Shown here in pieces: positions 54,601-64,000 of a stretch of DNA of 64,000 bases. The translations under genes were made by a program, and so were the position numbers. The stretch is from Lotus japonicus (lineage: Eukaryota > Streptophyta > Magnoliopsida > Fabales > Fabaceae): assembly GCF_012489685.1 (NCBI RefSeq), contig NC_080044.1:62668732-62732731 (forward strand), written 5' to 3'. Each line of letters opens with the position of its first letter. Position 1 is the stretch's first letter. Below the pieces are notes generated by a model, which saw nothing but the letters and a program-made list of their open reading frames with translations, did not search any database and had not been told where the DNA came from.

Positions 54601-57600
54601 TTTGTCATTTACTTCCATGCTATGAAGGAGAAAGGGGAAGGCAGGATGCCCTCTGTCCAAATCGGGAATGAAAAATATTATTTTTGGTTTTATTCTTCGG
54701 TTGATGCTATTTTCTACATGCTATGAATGAAACATAAACTATGTATTGAATGTTGCCTCCCCCCCCTGTAGTAATTTACCTCTATAGGCCTTGCATAGTT
54801 AAATTTGTATATGCTTGAATTTGCTTTCCTTTTCAGGTCTTAAGCAAAGACAATCCTCCTAGGAAAACATATGTCTATAAATTGGATGTTCCAGTTGCTG
54901 CAAGGTGGATATCTTTGGCTGTTGCCCCTTTTGAAATTCTTCCTGATCACCAATTTAGTCTTGTATCACATATGTGTTTGCCACCGAATCTGTCAAAGAT
55001 GAGGAATACAGTGGATTTTTTCCATAGTGCCTTCAGGTTTGACATGTGATAATTGCAATTTTACTAGCCTAGTACAGGATGCTTATCTTAAAATTGAATT
55101 AACGATTTGATGTTTGGACTTTATTGGTGAGCAGCTGCTATAAGGATTATCTTTCTTTAGACTTCCCATTTGATTCATACAAGCAAGTTTTCATAGAGCC
55201 TGAGATGGCAGTTTCATCATTGAGTTCAGGAGCCTCTATGAGTATTCTAAGTTCTCAAGTTTTGTTTGATGAGAAGGTTATTGACCAGGTTCGTTCGTTT
55301 AAATTAATTTATTTTCTATTTTTTTATCAAATTCTTTGTGAGTGAACAATAAACTGTTTTTCTTTCTCAATGGGCTTTTCCATTTATGATTTTGCTCCTT
55401 TGCCATCTTAATGCTCAGTGGATAATAACTCATATTGTTGTGGCAGACTATTGATACAAGGGTCAAGCTTGCATATGCCCTTGCAAGACAGTGGTTTGGA
55501 GTGTATATCTCTCCCGAGGCACCAAATGATGGTAACATAACAGAGGATATTGTAATTCTTAATTGGTTTTTTGTTGGTTTAATTTGTTTCTTTGTTGCAG
55601 AAATCGTGTTACCTCTAACAATTGGTGAATATTTATTTGCATGTTGCAGAGTGGCTCTTGGAAGGGCTTGCTGGTTTCTTGACAGATTTTTTCATTAAGA
55701 AACATTTGGGAAACAATGAGGCACGGTACCTGAGATACAAGGTTTGGTTTTTTTTTTCTTGTTAATGTGATATATGCGACGGTTAACTCATCTAGCATTA
55801 GGCTGTTACAAATTATGGTACTGTACACTTTTTGGTTGTGTGAACGTTTGACTGTTCATGCATTTCTTACTCACCGTGGTTTTGAAGTGCTGATTTGAAA
55901 TTTCAAATATCAAGCAGACTCAAAAAAATATTCTCTGAACTCTGGATTTGCTTTAATTGATTAATTACTTATTTTCTACAGTTACTTCATTTCAAAAGCT
56001 TGAAGCATTCTACAGTTACTTAATTTCAAAAGCTTGAAGCATTCTAATTTTTCTGCTGGGGTTTTCATTTTTATATTTAACATCTTGTGCTCTTTGATTG
56101 TCATGATTAAACTAAGTAAGATAATGTCAAGCTAAGATGAAGCAGCAGAGCATTATCTTCTGATTTGACCATGTGTAACAGTTAATATGCTATTGCATTT
56201 TTTTATGCTGATGTAAATCAATCTACAGGCAAATTGTGCTGTTTGCAAAGTTGATAATAGTGGAGCGACAGCTTTGAGCTGTTCAGCTTCTTGTAAGGAT
56301 TTATATGGAACACAGTCAATTGGTTTGTATGGAAAAATAAGATCATGGAAGTCTGTAAGTTTTTTCCTTTTGCTTTTACTTATTTTTTTCACTTTTAATC
56401 ATATGGAAATAAGCCAATACTCATCATTCCTCTTTTTTCAACATGACTTTATTCAAGGTGGCAGTTCTTCAGATGTTGGAAAAGCAGATGGGTCCTGAAT
56501 CTTTCCGTAGAGTGAGTTCTTGACCCTTAAACTATTTGACCTTCTTAGTTCTGACTTTTCTAAATATGCTGGAATCTGGATTTGTCATCGGTAGTATTAC
56601 TTTTGTTCTGGTTACTTCTTAATTCCCCCCTTTTTAGTGAGATTCGATGATTATAATTATTGTCTCTGTTTGTTTTCATGTTTAGATTTTGCAAACTATA
56701 GTTGCTCGAGCTCAAGATAAATCACGTTCCATGAAAACACTTAGTACTAAGGAGGTAATAAGCTTCTGGCCCAGTAAATTCTTTGAAGTATTGCCTGCAC
56801 AGCACATGTATGATATTATTTTGAAATCAAGATGTATAGCTGTTTAGTTTTTTCTGTAATTAGATTCGCTTACAGAGTAGTTCATTTATCAGAAATGATT
56901 TTTTTATTCATTTTCTTTCTTTCTTCTGAAATTCTTATGCCAATTCATTTATCAGCACTTGGTGAATAATTTTAAGACTGCCAATTCATCTATGCATGCT
57001 TGGTGTAATTGTTTAAGGAAATTTCACAAACTCTTCCCTGGAGTTATGATACTGTCAAGCCATTTCTATTGGTTGTCTATCTATAATTACATAAGTATGG
57101 ATATGACTTAGATATAGAATATAAATTTCCTTGTGGTACCAACTACCAAGCTGGTGCAGATAGAAGTAAGGAGTAGCGTGAGAAACATTTGGAGTGTTGA
57201 AGAAATAAGGGACTCATGGTTGGAACATGGAGCAATGGAATAATTGAATAAGGGTTTCTAGGGTTTATATAAAACTATAGATTTGGAATTCATTAGATTT
57301 CAAGAAAAGTCATTTGCTAGACAAGAGTTAAAGTACATATTTTACATTTAGCAAGTCAATTTATAATTTATAAGCTCAAGTGAAGGGTGGACAAGATAAT
57401 TGATGAATTGCCTGGAAATAGCTTTCGATAAGGAAAATAGGACAAGCTTCAATTCCTTGTAATTTTACTCAAGCTGAGAAATGCAAGTGTAGTTTAATAC
57501 CCGTGCAGCCTTTGCTTAAGTATCCTCAGGGGCTTTTGATTTGATCAATATAATGTGGATCTGATAATTGGCTTTCATTAATATGCAGTTTCGACATTTC

Positions 57601-60600
57601 GCTAATAAGGTTGGAAATCTTGAGCGTCCATTTCTTAAAGATTTCTTCCCTCGATGGGTCGGTTCTTGTGGATGTCCTGATTTAAGGTGAAAAATATGGA
57701 TTTGCTTGTTACTTTTTGTTTAATGTTTGAGTGCTTTTCTGTGTTCTTATTCTAATGGGTTACTTTTTGCTGCTGCTAAGAATGGGGTTCTCCTATAACA
57801 AAAGGAAGAATATGGTTGAATTGGCTGTGTTGCGGGAATGCACAGCATTGCAGGCTTCAAGTACATCCATTCTTGATATTAAACCAGATTCTGAAAATAA
57901 AGATGGAGATACTGGATGGCCTGGTATGATGAGCATACGGGTATATGAACTTGATGGTATGTATGACCATCCAATTCTACCTATGGCTGGAGAAGCATGG
58001 CAACTATTGGAAATACAATGCCATTCAAGGCTTGCTGCTAGACGCTTTCAGAAGCCTAAGAAAGGTTTAAAAATTGATGGCTCTGATGATAATGGTGATG
58101 TGCCTTCCATGGATATACGCTCGAGGTATATTTGTTTCCTTTCTTCTTTGCTATCATTTGGTGACATTGTCATCGAGTTTTTCTGACATTTTCTTGTGAT
58201 ATAGCAGTACTGAGTCCCCTTTATTATGGATCAGAGCAGATCCTGACATGGAGTACCTTGCTGAGGTTCATTTTAATCAACCAGTACAGATGTGGGTAAG
58301 GACAAGATTTTAGTAGACTGGTAGTGGCACAGCCTGTTGATTCTTTTGAATCATTGAGTGTTTTGCTAGTGCATGAACCACATATTTTCAATTATATACT
58401 TCTTTTTTGTGTTTATGCACTATGCAGACAATTATTTTACTCACCCTGATGAGAATTTTTATGTCTTTGTTGTCTTATATTAAAATGAATTCCTAATACT
58501 TACCTTGTCTGGTCTTCACCATTTGTGTTGTTAGAAAAAATCTGATATGATGTTGAGCTTTCATCCTATGAGGTCATAAATTTTAATCTTAGACTTCTTT
58601 GTCTTGTGTGTCATTTAATCAACTTAACCAGCAACAGTGAGAATTGCTGGTTTAGCCAATGGATTTTGTTGTTGGTTCAATGCATGACTGGTGTTATTTG
58701 TATTAACTATTATCCACTATTTCTTCTGCGTGCTGGTGTTTGACATGTGAGATCCCTGCCCTCTATTGCCTATGAATTTTCAATACTAGTCTATGACTAG
58801 AACCTCCTTTAATCTATTGAGGAAACAAAAGGCCAAATATGTAAAACATGTAATGATGCAATGTTGTGATGTTTTTTTTGGCTTTGTTAGAAACTAATCA
58901 TGTTCATTCATTTGTGTTGGTGTTACTATTTTGTATTTTTTTATTAATTAGTTAATTGATTTATTGATTCTGGACAGTTGATGTGTTCTTTTAGATTAAT
59001 CAATTAGAAAAGGACAAAGATGTTATTGCTCAGGCACAAGCAATTGCAGCTCTTGAAGCATCCCCCCAGTTATCGTTTTCTGTTGTGAATGCTCTAAACA
59101 ATTTTCTCAGTGACTCCAAGGTGTGGTTCCTCTATGTAGTGTATAGTATTTTCTATAATTGATTAAAATATTAAATTAATATCTGGAGTTTTTTGGTCCA
59201 AACTCAAGGCTTTTTGGAGAGTAAGAATTGAAGCAGCATTTGCATTGGCAAATTCAGCATCTGAGGTATTCAAATACTAGAATACTTATTGCTTTATGAC
59301 TTCATGTAATATCAGTTGATTGCAAAACACAAACTAAATTCATGAGCAGAGTGTGATTCAATTAGGCTATCCTTAATTTAATTGAATAATTTGTCAGATG
59401 TGATTTTAATATAATTATTAACTTCTGATAATTTGACAACCCCCCTTATAGTAAATCTTAGTACCTAAGAAAAAAAATATTCACTTGTTCTTTTTCTTTT
59501 AATTCAAATTCGTACGTTGTTGTACTCCAAATCAAAGTTTTATGCTGGTTAAGTATGTCATACAAACATGGGTTGCTTTTTGGATCTTTGAAATTCATTT
59601 GAGGTAATCAAGTTCAGGATTAACTGTGTTTCTAAATATTTGACTTAACTGTTGCATGCTTGCATGACATGATGTGAAGTTCATGGATATAATTAATTGA
59701 AATATGAATTTTGAAATTTTGAATTATGGTTAGATTTGTTACACCTACTACAAATACACGTTAATGTTGACAATTGATAAGATGTGCTGATGGTTGTTTC
59801 TTTTTCATTATCACATGGTGGCTAATTTTTCTTCATTTCACTGTCTAGCAGGAAACTGATTTTTCTGGACTACTTCATTTGGTGAAATTTTACAAGAGTC
59901 GGAGGTTTGATCCTGACATAGGACTCCCAAAGTAAGACTGCTCAAATTATTGTTTCAATTTCTCTCATTTAACCTCTGAAAATAGTAAGTGACCATTTCT
60001 TGTTTTTTTGTTTTTGTTTACTACTCTTGCCAGGCCAAATGATTTTCATGATTTTGCTGAGTATTTTGTTCTTGAGGTAATGCAAGGAGGTAGGATGTGT
60101 ATGAAGTTATGCCTGATCTGAAGTGATTGAAATATGTTTGTGATTATACATATTCTGAATATTGTCTTGACCGTTTTTTTTTGAGGGCCATCACATGTAG
60201 TTTCATGTTGATTTTTTTAAAAGATGCTTGCATTTTATGCAAATCTTATGTACGATGCAACTGCTTATATTTGTGTTAGTCAAAATCCACCTATGTGCAA
60301 GTTTGTCCTGTAATGGATTCCTGTTGTGTTATACACATGGCAGTTGCTAGATTTTTGAACTTGTGTTGCTCTTGAGGTAGTTAGGTGTACTCATTCAAAT
60401 GTAACTTGTTCCGGTGTATCTTAGGTGTATTTTCTTTCATAGTCTTGTAACATATTATATATTTTAAACAATTTTGACAAATAACCTCTATAAGCACGGT
60501 AGTTGGAATTGCATTAATTATTATGGAATATATATTTTCACTAAAGAAAGATACTGGTATTACTAAATAAATGTCCATATAATTGTTGTACCTATTTACC

Positions 60601-63600
60601 CTAATGGTCAAGCTTTAATAAATCTCTATTCCTTGGTTTGTTCAAGTTTCAACATAAAATACTACACAGTAATGGGTAGGTTGCAATATTGCATCCAAAG
60701 GCAATAGCTTGCTCTGATCTTGAGGATAATAATTGCTTTTGGGATTATATAACTTTTTAATGAACTTTTGCAGTTATATAATATTTGTCCAATGAAATTT
60801 TAGAATTTGGTCCAATGACTGCTATATGCATTTCTCTTCCTACATCGGACCAGAGATTTGATAGGAAAACATCCTACCTAAAAACGGTACATTGTATCAC
60901 TTGTAAAAGTTGAAGGAAATACAGAAATATAATAGCAATGCTCCCAGTCAAGATTACCCCCTCCTACCCCAACTACAAAAAGCTGGGTATAGGCCTATAG
61001 GGGTGAAAGCTGAAGGGTGTGATGAAGAAAAAGATCACCTACAGTATCTTGACTATGAAGAAGGGGCACATGAGTGGGAAAAAAGTAGAGTTGATGTTGT
61101 AAGGAGAGAACGTCGAGTTGATGTTGTAAGGAGAGAACGTCCGTGATCTCAAAATTTTGAGATTCATATAATTTATTTATATACTTTCCATCATTCAATT
61201 ATTACTCTCATGTTCCATCTATTCAAAACCGCTAATAATGTGGCTATTCAAATTTCAAAGTTCTGGGGAATTCTTGTTTAATATCTCAGTTCGGAGTAAC
61301 CATTTTAATGTTGTATTCTTTTTTTAATCTTCAATGCTTAATTATGTGGGGTTGTTTCATTCTTTTCAGAAATAATTTGTTACACACCTGAATGTTGAAT
61401 GTGCCTCTGTTTAAATGTGCTTTTATTATCAGTACTCTTTTTGCATCCTATGATAATTATAGTGGTATGTATATTCTGCTGCGGTTAGATAATAAACCAT
61501 TGTTTCATATGTTCTTTTATAACCGGCAACTCAATGTTTAACAATTGGCTTTTTTAGGCTATTCCACATGCTGTAGCTATGGTCAGAGCTGCCGACAAGA
61601 AAAGCCCGAGAGAGGCTATCGAGTTTGTTTTGCAGCTACTGAAGGTATTGGTGACTTTCTGCTGCAGTTTACACGTAATAGAGATAGTGAATTATCACAA
61701 AGCATGTTTATAGTGTCTGTATGAATAGCTCTTAACCTGAAGATGTGAAATTGTCTAAATAATTTTTTAGAAATGGAATTGAATTGAAATTTAGTATTAG
61801 CCACTTGTTACCGTGAGACAAATGGACAAGGGAATTTTATTAGCAGTTGGTCACTTGGTTGCTATTTGGTCGAATTTCATATTTATTTAGTAAATAATAT
61901 TTATTAATTTTTTAATGGTGCTAAGATTCCAATCATAGAAAAGTGGAGTTACTTTAAATGAATTGAATTTTTCAAACCTTGGGGGTCAAATTGAGTGTTG
62001 GCTTTGAACATTCTCTACTTGGCTCTCACAGGTATACTGGTATAAGGTGGCCAGGAAGCATGTTGCCCCTGAAACCTTATATCAGTCTGTACTTTGGCAC
62101 ATAGATTTTTAACTCCTTTATATTAAAGTAGTTGTTTGCTTTATCCCCCCAAAAGGTATCATGTTACCGCATCTTATGTTTATTCCTGAGGTGCTATAGG
62201 CTTAAACACCATTCAGTGATTCTTGAGTGCCTGGTGACTTGAGTTTTTACACAGATAAATGCTCAAGGTTTGAGTCTTTGAGATAAAACATGCCAGCGTA
62301 GTTAAAGTGCAGCCATGGCATGGTGGCACCATCCTGCTATAGCATGGTAGTCTATGCTATGAGGAAGTTGTGGCATTGTGGATTTCATCTGGCAGCAGCT
62401 GTAATCTCCATGACACTATCACACTAGCACTCTAGCAGTCATATGTGTCAGTGTACCATGACGACTGAAATGGTGGTCTGAGGTCATTTTTGTGATTTAA
62501 AAAAACGGGTATTTAAATTTTCCATGACCCACCTCACTTGATAATCCCTAGGTGTCTGGTCACCCCAACTCTGCCACCAGAACCTCAGCATTTTTTTCTG
62601 ACAACCTTATCCTGAAGTCTAAAATTTCCATTTCCTTAGGTTTCTTTCAGGGAACATCTCGTTCTAAGGGGTTGTTTGGAGGGAATGGTTTATTTTTTTA
62701 TTTTTAAAATATGAGAATTATATAATATAAGTGATTATAAATAAATTATTTGATTATTTGTGCTAGTTTATCATTTCACAACTTTTCAAAAAAGTTGTAA
62801 AATTAAATACTATTTATTTAAGAATTCAAAATAAGCCCTCCCCTCTTCCCTCCAAAACCCCCTTCCAACCAACCCCTTAGGCTACGTCATTTATTTTTCT
62901 GTTCTCTATTATTACTTATGATCTTTGCCCCACTTTAAGGTTCTTTTGGTTTTGTGATGCGTTGAAGCTTGATCATGTTTTAGTTATGCTTATAATTCCT
63001 GACATAAATTGTTAGATTTTTCAACTGTATATTATGCATGTCTTGTTTACTATATGTTTTGAGTATAGCTACAATTGCCAGAATGCCACCTGCTCCTACC
63101 ATGAGTTGCCATCTATCATCATTCATCAACAACACTGTAGCTAGCCACTTTCTGCCCTTATCTTGTTGTAGGATTCAACTAACCAAAACTAGGGTATTCA
63201 ATGTACTTTTACTGATTTGAGCTGTTCTATGTTTCTTTACGCTGTTGTTTTATTGCATTATTTATGGTTGTTCATATTGCCATACATCATTGCCCTTTGG
63301 ATTCCTGGTTTGTTGGTTTGGCAGCTAGATTACTATTTTGGCAATATTACTTCTTGCTTTTGGTTGTATAAATTTCCTATTGACAGCTTTGTGCCTCTAG
63401 TCATTTTAATCATCCTTTCTTTTGCAGTACAATGACAACAATGGGAACCCTTACTCTGACGTCTTCTGGCTTGCTGCGTTGGTCCAGTCAGTTGGCGAGC
63501 TTGAGTTTGGGCAACAGGTTCCTGAACTATTACTCTTTCTCTGACTTTGCCGCGTCTTTTTTTTTCCTAATCATAAAGCTCCATAAATACTTGATAATTA

Positions 63601-63923
63601 ACCAAAAGTACTGATCTTGAATTTAAAGTGTCGGGAGTTGATAATTTTGTGGTCGTAAGTTTGAATTTGAGCTGTGCAATATCCATTCCTATAATATCCA
63701 TAGAGGTTGCTGGTTTTGGAGCCATATATATATATATATACACACACTAACTGGAAATTTCTATTGATCATGAATGTGGTTCTCACTTTATCATAACTTT
63801 TGTAAACATTATTTAACCTGATTTTGACAATTAAGCTTCTTTCTGACTGTAAAACTGCTTACAGAGTATTCTCCTATTGTCATCACTACTCAAACGTATT
63901 GACCGGCTTTTACAATTTGATAG
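51666..63923 (+). CDS. TAF2: TAF2, TFIID subunit 2 (partial, 3' end beyond the window)
   Basis: TAF2 is the large M1-aminopeptidase-like TFIID subunit that helps recognise core promoters in the nucleus. Exons, placed by GT-AG sites with frame kept throughout: 51666-51781, 51889-52225, 52870-53015, 53146-53212, 54837-55036, 55135-55288, 55447-55531, 55650-55741, 56229-56354, 56458-56511, 56686-56754, 57589-57686, 57781-58125, 58205-58295, 58995-59120, 59209-59265, 59852-59931, 60034-60076, 61558-61644, 63428-63517, 63865-63923. This gives about 840 codons; plant TAF2 has roughly 1,370, so the C-terminal part is missing here. Recognisable blocks are [92 protein letters not shown] and [18 protein letters not shown]. 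The aminopeptidase zinc motif has decayed (Y350, A351, R354) while E373 is retained. The start at 51666 follows a CT-rich leader. Long introns hold a tRNA gene, a TRIM and a MITE. Confidence 0.95.
53630..53950 (+). mobile_element. TRIM-like mini LTR element in TAF2 intron 4
   Basis: Two degenerate direct repeats (about 53641-53706 and 53854-53932) share AAATATAAT..AAA.ATTCATGTGTCTTCA...AGCTTTTGG.  They flank ~150 bp that begins with an iMet-type primer site TGGTATCAG (53707-53715) and ends with a purine-rich GCATGAGGAGGTG. That is the layout of a terminal-repeat retrotransposon in miniature. There is no coding capacity. The outer ends and the TSD are not clear. Confidence 0.55.
54398..54470 (+). 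tRNA. tRNA-Phe (GAA) within TAF2 intron 4
   Basis: A complete cloverleaf. The acceptor stem GCGGTGA/TCACCGC (54398-54404, 54463-54469) is fully paired with discriminator A at 54470. The D arm GCTT/GAGC has GG in the loop, the anticodon stem TCAGA/TCTGA encloses loop TTGAAGA with anticodon GAA at 54431-54433, and the T arm GCATG/CATGC has loop TTCAATT. Internal A and B boxes are recognisable (TAGCTTAATTGG, GTTCAATTC). No tRNA intron is present. It lies on the same strand as TAF2, between exons 4 and 5. Several positions differ from usual plant tRNA-Phe by C/T or G/A changes while keeping pairing, so it may be a diverged but functional gene or an early pseudogene. A short T-run (CTTGTTTTATTT, about 54526) could serve as a distant Pol III stop; there is no T-run right at the 3' end. 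Confidence 0.8.
61088..61141. repeat. 27-bp tandem duplication in TAF2 intron 18
   Basis: GAGTTGATGTTGTAAGGAGA plus GAACGTC occurs twice back to back, exactly. It extends a chance ORF; no function is evident. Confidence 0.9.
62666..62879. mobile_element. Small MITE in TAF2 intron 19
   Basis: Inverted ends AAGGGGTTGTTTGGAGGG (left) and AAGGGGTTGGTTGGAAGGGG (right, minus strand) surround ~170 bp of AT-rich DNA. The flanks are CTA/TTA-like, so the TSD is not certain; PIF/Harbinger is the best guess. Confidence 0.6.
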
Positions 63924-64000
63924 GTAAAATGACATATTGCTTCCAATTATGCTGGAATTATCCATTTTACTTGTAATTATGATTATGGCTAACATTTCTT

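Noticed and set aside
60910..61146. 78-codon ORF in TAF2 intron 18
   Set aside because: Extended by a 27-bp tandem duplication, lies inside an intron and shows no recognisable domain.

Overview
The window is nuclear DNA of a flowering plant, most likely a papilionoid legume. The legume call is inference: it rests on SIRE/Maximus-type copia elements, chromodomain gypsy elements with very long LTRs, a MULE whose ends start GTTAAATATG, the low GC content, and the closeness of the one real gene to plant TAF2. No bacterial, organellar or viral genes were seen.

The left 51.5 kb is a transposon nest. Region A (1-4601 and 26294-29079) is AT-rich DNA built from a dispersed ~230-bp repeat family. It carries broken gene pieces on the minus strand, including what looks like the last exon of Elongator subunit 2 (ELP2). 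That exon is split by SIRE-1, a 21.7-kb copia element (4602-26293, TSD GAGAT). SIRE-1 itself contains a 10.2-kb chromodomain gypsy element on the minus strand (8768-18969, TSD TGATA) and a 1.17-kb hAT element with a BED finger remnant (22561-23733, 8-bp TSD TGCATATT). Without its guests SIRE-1 is about 10.3 kb.

Region B (29080-43665) is a four-layer nest: a ~510-bp Tourist-like MITE (TSD TAA) holds a solo gypsy LTR (29401-43471, TSD AAAAG). The solo LTR holds SIRE-2 on the minus strand (30688-41836, TSD GGAAA), whose 5' LTR holds a 5'-truncated LINE (39562-40675, 16-bp TSD). Region C (43666-51526) holds a decayed coiled-coil remnant, then a MULE-like element with ~187-bp inverted ends (45891-51526). 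Inside the MULE are a hAT MITE (46445-47031, TSD GTTGTGGT) and another solo gypsy LTR (47243-50817, TSD CATAA).

Region D (51527-64000) is the only clearly functional gene: TAF2, the M1-aminopeptidase-like subunit of TFIID. Twenty-one exons (about 840 codons) were placed on the plus strand, and the gene runs off the right edge. Its TATA box and start codon lie within 140 bp of the MULE end. Intron 4 holds a TRIM-like mini-retroelement and a complete cloverleaf tRNA-Phe(GAA) gene on the same strand. Two acceptors are in-frame NAGNAG tandems.

Both SIRE copies are coding-dead by stops, deletions and frameshifts. Each still keeps an uninterrupted 150-codon coiled-coil ORF, with its own TATA-like box, between the envelope-like region and the 3' LTR. 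Both also share one identical in-frame TGA after the RT domain although they inserted independently. These are the most interesting element-level signals.
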